Of a DNA stretch of 64,000 bases, positions 9,349 through 20,052 are shown one piece after another. The DNA comes from Amycolatopsis tolypomycina (GTDB taxonomy: Bacteria > Actinomycetota > Actinomycetes > Mycobacteriales > Pseudonocardiaceae). The stretch is from NCBI RefSeq assembly GCF_900105945.1, contig NZ_FNSO01000002.1, forward strand, positions 682,001 through 746,000. The letters run 5' to 3'. A program made the position numbers and the translations under genes. Below the pieces are notes generated by a model. It was not told where the DNA came from, ran no database searches, and saw only the letters and a program-made list of their open reading frames with translations. Position 1 is the stretch's first letter; every line of letters begins with the position of its first letter.

Positions 9349-9858
9349 CTACACGCGGAGGAAAACGGCGACCGGCGCCAGCAACGCCCCCAGCGCCAGG
9401 GCCAGCCAGGTCGCCACCGGCGGGTAGACGTTGAGCCGGACCGCGCCGAAGTACACCGCGCCCAAGGCCAGGAGGCTGGCGACGATCAGCAGGACCGGGC
9501 GGACCACGCCCGGGCGCAGGTCGACCACGCTGCCGCCTGCGCGCAGGTACGCGATGGTGCCGTCGGCCGTGGAGACGTCGAGCGTCACCGGCTGGCCGAG
9601 CGGCAGGTCCAGGCCCGGCCCGACCGCCGTCACGTGGAACTGCCGCTCACCCGCGTCGACGGCGATCGTGTGGCTCTGCGTGTCCTCGTCGCCCGCCACC
9701 GGGAGGGCGCCGCGCTCGTGGGACACCACCTGGCCCTCGACGCGGTACGTCGGCGCGTCGCGGCCGGCCAGCACCTGGCACATCAGGCAGACCACGCCGC
9801 CGAGGAACAGCGACACCAGGGCGACGGCCGTGAAGAACACCCTGCGCAGGACCGTCAT
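9349..9858 (-). CDS. DUF3592-like membrane protein
   Basis: A 169-residue protein not recognised with certainty. It has one transmembrane segment near the N-terminus (about residues 8-30), an extracytoplasmic beta-rich domain of about 80 residues, and two further hydrophobic segments near the C-terminus (about 117-137 and 147-166). The layout is like DUF3592 proteins. It lies on the same strand as guaB3, about 77 bases upstream of it. No function can be assigned. Confidence 0.65.
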   Translation of the reverse strand: MTVLRRVFFTAVALVSLFLGGVVCLMCQVLAGRDAPTYRVEGQVVSHERGALPVAGDEDTQSHTIAVDAGERQFHVTAVGPGLDLPLGQPVTLDVSTADGTIAYLRAGGSVVDLRPGVVRPVLLIVASLLALGAVYFGAVRLNVYPPVATWLALALGALLAPVAVFLRV

Positions 9859-9932
9859 GCGTACTAGTGCACACCACGAGTCCCACGCAAGGCGATAGGC
9901 CGATCACCGTAAGCACGCTGGGTCACCGGGAC

Positions 9933-10379
9933 TCAGAACGAGACCTTCTCCACGGAGTCCGAACGCAGCACCGACTCCTGCTGGAACTGCTTCTTGTAGT
10001 CGGCGCGGAGCTCCTCGATCTCCCGTTCGGCGTCCCGGTTGCCGAACGGGTACAGCAGCACGATGACGTGCGTGTGCTCCCGCACGATCGCGCCCGACCC
10101 GCCCCGCCACTGGCCGCTGCCGTCGAGCCGGGTGAAGCCGTCCGGGAACGCCGGGGTGATCTCGCGGTCGGAGAACTCCGCGAACTCCTTGTCCGTCACC
10201 TCGGTGCCGTCCGGCTTGCCGGTGCCGAAGAACAGCTCGGTGCGCTTCCAGATCTCCCCCGGCGACTGCACCTGAGCCGTGTCGGCGGTGCTCGGAGCCG
10301 CCGAAGCCGCTACGCCGCCGCCGAGCCCGAGCACCGCCGACGCGGCCGCCACCGCCACCATCCGTCGCGAAACTGCCAT
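9933..10379 (-). CDS. Secreted DUF3574 family protein
   Basis: A 148-residue secreted protein. Residues 1-28 form a Sec-type signal peptide with Arg5-Arg6, a hydrophobic core and a SAA cleavage site. The mature part has TELFFGTG, EVTDKEF and FPDGFT, characteristic of DUF3574. The ATG is preceded by GGAGG about nine bases upstream, but this site lies inside the large hairpin that follows guaB (10381-10436). Function of the family is unknown. Confidence 0.82.
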   Translation of the reverse strand: MAVSRRMVAVAAASAVLGLGGGVAASAAPSTADTAQVQSPGEIWKRTELFFGTGKPDGTEVTDKEFAEFSDREITPAFPDGFTRLDGSGQWRGGSGAIVREHTHVIVLLYPFGNRDAEREIEELRADYKKQFQQESVLRSDSVEKVSF

Positions 10380-10380
10380 C

Positions 10381-10436
10381 CCGCTTCCCTCCCTGATCGC
10401 CGGAGACCCAGTCTCGCGATCCAGGCAGGGAAGCGG
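10381..10436 (-). terminator. Large hairpin after guaB, overlapping the DUF3574 ribosome-binding site
   Basis: The 10381-10400 arm pairs with 10416-10436 with one mismatch and one bulged base, and an inner stem (10403-10407 with 10411-10415) closes a three-base loop, giving an almost continuous hairpin of about 24 pairs. It lies 20 bases past the guaB stop and so is likely its terminator. The same sequence carries the Shine-Dalgarno of the next gene. Confidence 0.6.
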
Positions 10437-10455
10437 AATGTCCGATCGGGCGGAC

Positions 10456-12514
<2,059 letters not shown>

Positions 12515-12543
12515 GCGCTCCCCCGGAAAGAGACCCGGACAGA

Positions 12544-12579
12544 GAAAAGCCCTGGTGAGTTTCCTCACCAGGGCTTTTC
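12544..12579. terminator. Bidirectional terminator between the DUF5319 gene and rsdA
   Basis: A perfect 16-base stem (12544-12559 with 12564-12579) around a four-base loop, with A-rich and T-rich ends suited to termination in both directions. It lies between the convergent stops at 12514 and 12590. Confidence 0.85.
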
Positions 12580-12589
12580 CGTGTGTGTC

Positions 12590-13525
12590 CTACGGCGTCT
12601 CGCCGACGCCCTGCGACTGACCGCCCGCGGACTCGCTGCGCGGCGTGCCCGGCTCGTTGCCGCTGGCGACCGTGCTGGTCGGCGGCGGGGTGGGCGTCGG
12701 GGTCGGCGTCTCGGTGGTCGGCGGCGGAGGTGTCGGCGTCGGCGTGTTGCTGCCGGGCAGGCTGGTGGTGCCGCTGCCGCTGCCGGGGAGCGACGACGCC
12801 GAGCCGGCCGGCGGGGCCTGGCTCGTCGGCGCGCCCGGCGAGGGCGACGGGATCGAGGTCTGGATCGGGCCCTGGACCGGCGCTTCCGGGTTCTGCAGCT
12901 GGGCGGCGAGCTGCCGGTGCTGCTCCATCAGCTGGTCGCGGTTCTCCTCGTCGGTGACCTGCGACAGGGCGGCCTGGGCGTCCTGGAGGGCCTGGCGGGC
13001 GGCGTCGAGGTTGCCGCCGGCGATGGCGAGGTTGGCCTTCTCGAGGTCGAGCTTCGCTGTCGCGGCCGCCTCGACGGAACGGGTGTGGTCGGCGTAGAGG
13101 ACCTTGGCGAGACCCCACAGGGTGTCGCCGGGCTGCGCGGAGCGCGCGGCCAGCCCGGTGCCGGTGAACGCGATCGCCAGCACGGCGGCGGCGACGGCGA
13201 CCGGGACGAGCAGCCTGCGGCGGCGTCCGCTCGAAGCGTGCCGCTTCGCGAGAGCGGCGGTGCTGACGGTGCGCACGGCGGTGTCGACGTCGACGAGCTC
13301 GGCCAGTGGCTCGCTGTCGATGTCTCTTCGCCACGCCACCAGCAACGCGTTGAGCTCCTGGTCGCCGAGACCGTCGGCCAGCGCCGGGTCGGACCCGCCG
13401 AGCGCGTCGAGCAGCGCGTCGTCGGCCTGCACCGCCGACAGGTCGGCGGCGAACTCCGCCTCCGACGCCGTCAGGCCACTGCCGAAGACGTCATCCGGCT
13501 CGAATCTCTTCTCGTGACCGGTCAC
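12590..13525 (-). CDS. rsdA: Anti-sigma-D factor RsdA
   Basis: A 311-residue membrane-bound anti-sigma factor. The N-terminal cytoplasmic part ends with a segment around VAWRRDIDSEPL and VDVDTAVRTV, the style of the RsdA sigma-binding domain. A transmembrane helix lies near 106-126. The extracytoplasmic part begins with GDTLWGLAKVLYADHT and a helical region, then becomes a long Pro/Thr/Ser-rich tail, perhaps spanning the wall. The GTG start directly abuts the sigD stop, so the two are translationally coupled. It is expected to hold SigD inactive at the membrane until proteolysis, as in M. tuberculosis. Confidence 0.9.
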   Translation of the reverse strand: MTGHEKRFEPDDVFGSGLTASEAEFAADLSAVQADDALLDALGGSDPALADGLGDQELNALLVAWRRDIDSEPLAELVDVDTAVRTVSTAALAKRHASSGRRRRLLVPVAVAAAVLAIAFTGTGLAARSAQPGDTLWGLAKVLYADHTRSVEAAATAKLDLEKANLAIAGGNLDAARQALQDAQAALSQVTDEENRDQLMEQHRQLAAQLQNPEAPVQGPIQTSIPSPSPGAPTSQAPPAGSASSLPGSGSGTTSLPGSNTPTPTPPPPTTETPTPTPTPPPTSTVASGNEPGTPRSESAGGQSQGVGETP

Positions 13526-14098
13526 TCAGATCACCTCCTCCGCGGCCAGGACCTTTCTCAGCCGCGCGAGGGCGCGGTGCTGGGCGACGCGGACGGCGCC
13601 GGGGGTGGAACCGACCGCGTCCGCGGTCTCCTCCGCCGACAGGCCGACGACCACGCGCAACACCACGATCTCCCGCTGCTTGTCCGGCAGCACCTGCAAC
13701 AACTGGGACATCCGCTCGTTCAGCTCACCTTGCAGCGCCCGCTGCTCGGGGCCGACCCCGCCCTCGACCTCGTCGGGGATCTCGGCCACGGGCTCGGCCC
13801 GGTTGCGCGCCGCCGCGCGGTGCGCGTCGGCCACCTTGTGCTGGGCGATCCCGTAGACGAAGGCCAGAAATGGGCGGCCTTGATCGCGGTACGAGGGCAA
13901 TGCCGTTAGCACCGCGAGACACACCTCCTGCGCAACGTCGTCCGCCGAAGCGAACGATCGCTCCTGCCTGCCAACCCGGGCGCGGCAATACCGCACTACC
14001 AGTGGACGGATAGCAGCCAGCAGCCGCTCCACTGCCTGGGGATCTCCCTCGACAGCAGCGGCGACCGGCTCATCCAGTCCATCCCCCACATTGGCCAT
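13526..14098 (-). CDS. sigD: RNA polymerase sigma factor SigD (ECF)
   Basis: A 190-residue ECF sigma factor. Region 2 is at about residues 25-95, including DDVAQEVCLAVL and FVYGIAQHKVADAHR; region 4 near 135-185 has LPDKQREIVVLR and the helix-turn-helix GSTPGAVRVAQHRALARL. It is followed immediately by rsdA, the same pair as Rv3414c-Rv3413c, where SigD acts in stationary-phase and ribosomal gene control. The ATG at 14098 is preferred; a TTG nine bases upstream is possible and neither has a strong Shine-Dalgarno. Confidence 0.94.
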   Translation of the reverse strand: MANVGDGLDEPVAAAVEGDPQAVERLLAAIRPLVVRYCRARVGRQERSFASADDVAQEVCLAVLTALPSYRDQGRPFLAFVYGIAQHKVADAHRAAARNRAEPVAEIPDEVEGGVGPEQRALQGELNERMSQLLQVLPDKQREIVVLRVVVGLSAEETADAVGSTPGAVRVAQHRALARLRKVLAAEEVI

Positions 14099-14178
14099 CG
14101 CAGACAACAGTCCCAGTGTTACGTGTAGGTGTGCAAAGAACCCGGCCCGTGGTCGCCTCCACCGCGCACCGGTGACCG

Positions 14179-14364
14179 CTACCGTACCGTCGGCTCACTC
14201 CGGGCCGGCGGGCGCGGTGCGCCCGGGCGTGGCGTGGCTGGCAGAGCCGTGAAATACGGGTCGTCCTGCAGACCCGCGGTCGTGGTCGCCGGTTCAACGA
14301 GCGAGCCTGGCCGCGGGTACGAGATCCGCCGGAGGGGCGGGGTGGCGAGACGGGAATCCGCCAC
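14179..14364 (-). CDS. Possible small protein upstream of sigD
   Basis: A weak candidate of 61 residues starting with GTG, with moderately high GC at third positions and a protein-like central part (LVEPATTTAGLQDDPYFTAL). There is no Shine-Dalgarno and I do not recognise a family. It would lie 80 bases upstream of sigD on the same strand. It may be a chance open frame. Confidence 0.22.
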   Translation of the reverse strand: MADSRLATPPLRRISYPRPGSLVEPATTTAGLQDDPYFTALPATPRPGAPRPPARSEPTVR

Positions 14365-14400
14365 GTCGAACGCCGGAGTGTGATGGGGACCACATAGGTG

Positions 14401-14427
14401 CGGGCCAGGGCGGAACGCCCTGGCCCG
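14401..14427 (-). terminator. Terminator of the response-regulator gene
   Basis: A perfect 12-base stem (14401-14412 with 14416-14427) with a GAA loop, 46 bases past the stop of the leftward regulator gene. No strong T-tract, as is common in GC-rich actinomycetes. Confidence 0.8.
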
Positions 14428-14473
14428 TCGTCACCTGGGAACCGGCCGTGTCAGGAACGGGGAGAGCGGCAGG

Positions 14474-15070
14474 TCAGCTGACCAGGCCGCGGCGGAAGCC
14501 GTGGGCCACGGCCTGCGCGCGGTCGCGCACGCCGAGCTTGCGGAACAGCCGCCGGGCGTGGGTCTTGACCGTGTCCTCGGACAGGTAGAGCTCGCGGCCG
14601 ATCTGGCCGTTGCTCTTGCCCTGGCTCATCCCGCGGAGTACCTGGAGCTCGCGCTCGGTCAGCTGGACGCCCGGGTCGGACGGCTGACGGGGCGCGGGCA
14701 CCGAGGTGCTCGCGAGGGTGTGGGCCAGCGCGGCGACCAGCTCCGGCCGGGACGCGTCCCAGCGGAGGTAGCCGCGGGCACCGCCGGCGATCGCGGCGGC
14801 GATGCTGCCCGCGTCGTCCGGGGCGCCGAAGACGATGACGTTCGCCTGGGGGTTGGCCGAGACGAGCCGCCGGGTGGCTTCGACACCCGTCGGGACCGCG
14901 CGCTGCGTCCCGACCAGCACGACGTCGACGGGCTGACGGGAGTACCGGGCCAGCAGCTCGTCACCGTGCGCTACGCAGTCGATGCGACTGACCCCAGGGA
15001 CCGCGGACATCACTCGGGTGAGCCCTTCACGGACACTGCGTCGGTCGTCGCAGATCAAGACCGTCGTCAC
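14474..15070 (-). CDS. Atypical NarL/LuxR-type response regulator
   Basis: A 198-residue protein with an N-terminal receiver domain (residues 1-120) and a C-terminal LuxR helix-turn-helix (about 135-195: LTERELQVLRGMSQGKSNGQIG and SEDTVKTHARRLFRKLGV). The acidic pocket Asp8-Asp9 is present, but the phospho-acceptor position is Gly54 in VLVGTQ. It should therefore not be switched by classical phosphorylation and no kinase gene is adjacent. Start GTG with AAGGA upstream. Such atypical regulators in actinomycetes often act in development or antibiotic control by protein contacts; the target is unknown. Confidence 0.88.
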   Translation of the reverse strand: MTTVLICDDRRSVREGLTRVMSAVPGVSRIDCVAHGDELLARYSRQPVDVVLVGTQRAVPTGVEATRRLVSANPQANVIVFGAPDDAGSIAAAIAGGARGYLRWDASRPELVAALAHTLASTSVPAPRQPSDPGVQLTERELQVLRGMSQGKSNGQIGRELYLSEDTVKTHARRLFRKLGVRDRAQAVAHGFRRGLVS

Positions 15071-15201
15071 GGGGTTTCCTTCCTGCAGCCGGGTGACATT
15101 CCTCTTCCCCTATCGGACGCTTTAGCCCGAACCTTGACACGATCCGGTGGCTTTTTTTGAACTTTCTTAGCCCGGATGCCGGAACACCCCATTCCGACGG
15201 C

Positions 15202-16056
15202 TCAACCACCCGGGACGGGGACCCATGGTGATTCCCCCGCAACCCTCCTCCCGCAAGGATCTGCGCTTCGTAACACTGCGTGCAACACCTGCGCCACTCT
15301 GAATCGATACTCCTCGGCGTGTCCTGGGCGCAGGTCGGCCGCGACGAGGGCAGCCGGCCACGAAAGTGAAAGGAGTTCGCATTCCTCCGCCGTCGCCATT
15401 GCATTTCCGACAAGGTCGTCCGAAATCTTCCGGTGATCGGGAGCTCCGGCCGCCCGCAGGGCCACGGCCAGCACAATCCCGGATTTCACGGTGTGCCGCC
15501 GCGCACCCCGCGCGAGCGCGGTTTCCCAGGCGCGCTCGGCGTGCGGCACGGCATCGGCGCCCTGACCTGCGGCGAGCTCGATTTCGGCGCCGACCCAGCC
15601 CCCGCGGACCTCGGCCCGCCACCCGGCGTCCTCGGCCCGCGCGCGCCCGGCGAGCCGGCGGGCGGCGGTGAGCCTGCCCAGCGCGAGGTTGTCGGCGGCC
15701 AGGCCGAGCAGGGCGTCGGCGCGCGCGCCGGCGGCGTCCAGGCCGTCCGGGTCGGGCTCGGATTCGAGGGGGGCGGCGGTGGCGAAGGCCGCGCCGTCGA
15801 GCGGGCGGGCCCGGCGGTGCCCGCCCAGCTGCCGCAGGTGTGACGCGCGGGTGCTCGCGGCCAGCGAGGCCAGGAGCGGGTCACCGGCGCGGCGGAGTGC
15901 GTCGAGGAGGGTCGCCGCGGCGGCGTACCGCCCCTCCGCACCGAGGACGACGGCGGCGAGCAGGCGTTCCCGCAGGCTGACGGCCCCGCGCGTGACGGCG
16001 GGGGCGGGCAGCGGGCCGCTGCCGAACGCGGCGGCCCTCAGGGCGGGTTCGTGCAC
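15202..16056 (-). CDS. TPR-like helical protein (Rv3415c-like)
   Basis: A 284-residue alanine-rich, helical protein. It has repeated helix pairs (for example LLAAVVLGAEGRYAAAATLL and ALLGLAADNLALGRLTAARR) like tetratricopeptide repeats. Its place between sigD and whiB3 matches Rv3415c, and the size is similar, so I call it the counterpart; the homology is inferred. The GTG start has AAAGGA just upstream. No enzymatic motif is seen. It may be a scaffold or regulator. Confidence 0.65.
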   Translation of the reverse strand: MHEPALRAAAFGSGPLPAPAVTRGAVSLRERLLAAVVLGAEGRYAAAATLLDALRRAGDPLLASLAASTRASHLRQLGGHRRARPLDGAAFATAAPLESEPDPDGLDAAGARADALLGLAADNLALGRLTAARRLAGRARAEDAGWRAEVRGGWVGAEIELAAGQGADAVPHAERAWETALARGARRHTVKSGIVLAVALRAAGAPDHRKISDDLVGNAMATAEECELLSLSWPAALVAADLRPGHAEEYRFRVAQVLHAVLRSADPCGRRVAGESPWVPVPGG

Positions 16057-16098
16057 CCGTCCTTTCTAGTGGGTGGGACCGACAAAAACATGATCGTT

Positions 16099-17106
16099 CT
16101 ACCGACGGCCGCCGACCAGGACGTGTTCGATGCGGTCCGCCGCGCCCGGGAGGTCGGTCAGCAGCTCCACCTTGTCCGGCAGGGCCGCCGGGTCCCAGCC
16201 GGGGCCGCAGGCGAACAGCCGGCTGCGCTGGCGTCCGCGCGAGACCCGCGCGAACAGCCGCGTGTCCGCCACCCCGCGGCCGTGGGCCCACAGCACCACC
16301 GCGGCCGGCGCGCTCCGGCGCACCGCGACGGAGAGGACCTCGGCCGGCAGCGGCACGCCGAACAGCTGCGCGCCGATCCGGCGTCCGGCCAGCGACGCGG
16401 CGAGGGCGTACATCGGCATCGAGTCGCGCTCGTCGGGGACGCAGCCGAGGAGGACCGGGCGGGTGTTGCGCGGCTCGTCGAGCACCGGGGTGGCCCGGAC
16501 CAGCGCCGCGAACACGCACTCGGCCAGCAGGTACTCGACCTCGGCGCCCGCGCTCGCGCCGCGCCAGCGTGCCCCGAGCGCCGACAGCACGGGCTCGATC
16601 ACGCCGGTCCACGCGGGGAGCACGCCGAGTTCGGCGATGGTGTCGGCGAGCATCCGCTGGACCGCGCCGACGTCCATGGCGAGCGCCGCCGTGCTGAGGC
16701 GGCGGGCCAGGCGGGACCGGACCTCGTGGCCGTCGTCGACCGCTTCGGTCTCGGGCGGCTCACCGGGCTCCGCCGGCTGGGGCGGCCCGGATCGGGGCAT
16801 CTGCTCGAGGGCGTAGCGCGCCGCCTCGGCCGTCGACGCACCGCTGAGGAGGGCCCGCTGCATCAGTTCGAGGCGGCCGATGTCGGAGGTGCCGTAGCGG
16901 CGGTGGCGGCCGTCGGTGTGCCGGCTGGGTCCCAGTCCGTAGCGGCGGTCCCAGGTTCGGAGGGTGGACGGCGCGACCCCGAGCCGGCGGGCGACCGAGG
17001 CCACCGGCAGGGTGGGTTCTTCGGTGCCCGACCCAGCTCCCACGAGGCTCAATATCCAGGCACCCAGCGCAGTCGGCAACCGGAGGCGAAACCCCTGCTC
17101 ACACAT
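16099..17106 (-). CDS. MerR-family regulator with degenerate B12-binding domain
   Basis: A 335-residue regulator. An N-terminal MerR helix-turn-helix (about residues 32-100: VASVARRLGVAPSTLRTWDRR and HRRYGTSDI) is followed by a linker and a CarH-like helical bundle plus Rossmann domain. CarH photoreceptors bind adenosylcobalamin through W-x9-E-H and a second His 35 residues later. Here Trp181 and Glu191 are kept but the two histidine positions are Tyr192 and Arg227, so cobalamin binding is probably lost. It is divergent from whiB3. The ATG at 17106 was chosen; an upstream TTG and an internal GTG are alternatives. Target unknown. Confidence 0.82.
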   Translation of the reverse strand: MCEQGFRLRLPTALGAWILSLVGAGSGTEEPTLPVASVARRLGVAPSTLRTWDRRYGLGPSRHTDGRHRRYGTSDIGRLELMQRALLSGASTAEAARYALEQMPRSGPPQPAEPGEPPETEAVDDGHEVRSRLARRLSTAALAMDVGAVQRMLADTIAELGVLPAWTGVIEPVLSALGARWRGASAGAEVEYLLAECVFAALVRATPVLDEPRNTRPVLLGCVPDERDSMPMYALAASLAGRRIGAQLFGVPLPAEVLSVAVRRSAPAAVVLWAHGRGVADTRLFARVSRGRQRSRLFACGPGWDPAALPDKVELLTDLPGAADRIEHVLVGGRR

Positions 17107-17252
17107 CCGGGGGATGCCTAACGGCTGAATCGACCCGAATCGCTTGAACAACTATTGGCGCGCTTCTAACGTTACCGCCGTTGCACCGAATGGAGTATCG
17201 GCACCACAGCAGAGCAGCTAGCGGCATCGACCGAATGACGGAGGCGGTCAGG

Positions 17253-17555
17253 ATGGCAGACACGCGCAGGCTCCCAGGACCCAACGCCGACATGTGGGAC
17301 TGGCAGCTCGAAGGGTCGTGCCGGGGGATGGACAGCGCGTCCTTCTTTCACCCGGACGGCGAGCGCGGCCCGGCGCGGGCACGGCGAGAGGCCAGGGCGA
17401 AGGCCGTCTGCCTGAGCTGCCCGGTCTTGGAGATGTGCCGCAGCCACGCGCTGGCGGTGCACGAGCCGTACGGCATCTGGGGCGGGCTCTCGGAGTCCGA
17501 GCGGGAGCACATCATCAAATCGGACAAACGCGCGCTCAGCATGTCCCGCGGCTGA
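17253..17555 (+). CDS. whiB3: WhiB-family iron-sulfur regulator (WhiB3-like)
   Basis: A 100-residue Wbl protein with four cluster-binding cysteines (Cys23, Cys53, Cys56, Cys62) and the GIWGG turn at 74-78. The segments LPGPNADMW, CRGMDS, FFHPDGERG and GGLSESER closely match M. tuberculosis WhiB3, and the position beside groEL1 agrees. It should carry a redox- and NO-sensitive 4Fe-4S cluster and work with the primary sigma factor. The ATG at 17253 is chosen because GGAGG lies eight bases upstream; earlier in-frame ATGs lack this. Confidence 0.95.
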   Translation: MADTRRLPGPNADMWDWQLEGSCRGMDSASFFHPDGERGPARARREARAKAVCLSCPVLEMCRSHALAVHEPYGIWGGLSESEREHIIKSDKRALSMSRG

Positions 17556-17570
17556 GCACGCCACAAACAT

Positions 17571-17604
17571 CGGAGGGCGGCACCGGGTGGGGTGCCGCCC
17601 TCCG
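17571..17604 (+). terminator. Terminator after whiB3
   Basis: A perfect 14-base stem (17571-17584 with 17591-17604) and a six-base loop, 15 bases past the whiB3 stop. Confidence 0.85.
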
Positions 17605-17619
17605 TGCCGTTCAAGGACA

Positions 17620-17643
17620 GGGCACTTTCACGTGAAAGTGCCC
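17620..17643. repeat. 24-base perfect palindrome between whiB3 and groEL
   Basis: A loop-free 24-base self-complementary sequence centred at 17631/17632 with core CTTTCACGTGAAAG. It lies between two separate terminator hairpins, so it is not needed as a terminator. It could be an operator or a dispersed intergenic palindrome. Confidence 0.7.
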
Positions 17644-17661
17644 CTTGGGCGGGGACGAGAA

Positions 17662-17693
17662 CGGGGCGGCACCCCTGGTGGGATGCCGCCCCG
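17662..17693 (-). terminator. Terminator after groEL
   Basis: A 10-base perfect stem (17662-17671 with 17684-17693) and a 12-base loop, 14 bases past the groEL stop on the leftward strand. Confidence 0.75.
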
Positions 17694-17707
17694 CTTCGCG
17701 TACTGCG

Positions 17708-19333
<1,626 letters not shown>

Positions 19334-19410
19334 TTACCTTTCGTTGAACGCAAGAACGCCCCGCTCCCCGGTCTTGCGGGGCCCGGGGCGTCATGCGCTG
19401 CGAGCGGACG

Positions 19411-19704
19411 TCAGTTGATGACGGCCAGCACGTCGCGGGCGGACAGGATGAGGTAGTCCTCGCCGTTGTACTTGACCTCGGTGCCGCCGTACTTGGAGTA
19501 GATGACGACGTCGCCGACGTTCACGTCGAGCGGGACGCGGTTGCCCTTGTCGTCGATCCGGCCCGGGCCCACGGCCAGAACCTTGCCCTCCTGGGGCTTC
19601 TCCTTGGCGGTGTCGGGGATGACGAGGCCGGAAGCGGTCGTCTCCTCGGCCTCGCTCGTCTGGACAACGATCTTGTCCTCGAGCGGCTTGATGTTCACGC
19701 TCAC
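19411..19704 (-). CDS. groES: 10-kDa co-chaperonin GroES
   Basis: The lid of the GroEL chamber. The 97 residues include [11 protein letters not shown], the mobile loop with [18 protein letters not shown] and the C-terminal [13 protein letters not shown]. The GTG at 19704 was chosen because GGAGG lies eight bases upstream and the resulting length is standard; a GTG five codons earlier would place the ribosome-binding site inside the coding region. First gene of the groES-groEL1 operon. Confidence 0.96.
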   Translation of the reverse strand: MSVNIKPLEDKIVVQTSEAEETTASGLVIPDTAKEKPQEGKVLAVGPGRIDDKGNRVPLDVNVGDVVIYSKYGGTEVKYNGEDYLILSARDVLAVIN

Positions 19705-19801
19705 CGGGTTGACCTCCACGGTCGTCGAAAGCGTTGGCAGGATGTGGTTACGGCTCTACCACCCCCGCCGTCGCGGGTGCCGGGGCTGTCGGGCCGTGCA
19801 T

Positions 19802-19828
19802 TTAGCACTCTAGCCACGTGAGTGCCAG
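19802..19828 (-). promoter_or_regulatory. CIRCE operator (HrcA site) for groES-groEL1
   Basis: Read leftward: CTGGCACTC, nine bases, GAGTGCTAA, the actinobacterial form of the CIRCE inverted repeat bound by the heat-shock repressor HrcA. It lies about 100 bases upstream of the groES start. Confidence 0.93.
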
Positions 19829-19903
19829 TCGTGCAAGGAGGGTCCACCCGACGTGCGACACAGCCGCCGGACGGGCCCTGACCGGCCTCTTTGGGGTCAC
19901 CCC

Positions 19904-19957
19904 TGTCATGAAAGAGTCGTTCATGACATCCAGCGTCATGAACGACTCGTTCATGAC
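19904..19957. repeat. Tandem pair of TCATGAACGA-type palindromes
   Basis: The first copy (19904-19928) has 12-base arms with one mismatch around a single central base. The second (19935-19957) has perfect 11-base arms around a single base. They share the arm GTCATGAA and the core GACTCGTTCATGAC, separated by six bases. A related core occurs at 33023-33037. Confidence 0.75.
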
Positions 19958-20052
19958 ATCGCCGCGAGCCGACCCGGGCAGCCCTTACCCCGAACGTGAG
20001 TTTCTGGTTAGGTTCTCACCTCTGGCACCTGCACCCTGGGGGTTCATTGCCC

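Larger units (their letters stand above)
14099..14473. other. Intergenic stretch upstream of sigD
   Basis: About 375 bases between sigD and the response-regulator gene, both leftward. It contains the terminator hairpin at 14401-14427 and a possible small reading frame (14179-14364). The rest presumably holds the sigD promoter; no clear -35/-10 pair was identified. Confidence 0.6.
19705..20052. other. Divergent regulatory region groES / amidase
   Basis: About 350 bases. It contains the CIRCE operator (19802-19828), two tandem palindromes (19904-19928 and 19935-19957) and then about 95 bases of presumed promoter and leader for the exported amidase. Confidence 0.7.

Noticed and set aside
14240..14320. 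A possible tRNA-like GGTTCAA stretch upstream of sigD
   Set aside because: No acceptor stem or anticodon arm could be folded around it.
15140..15165. A TTGACA-like promoter box between the response regulator and the TPR-like gene
   Set aside because: It points rightward where no gene begins, and no -10 box lies at the right distance.
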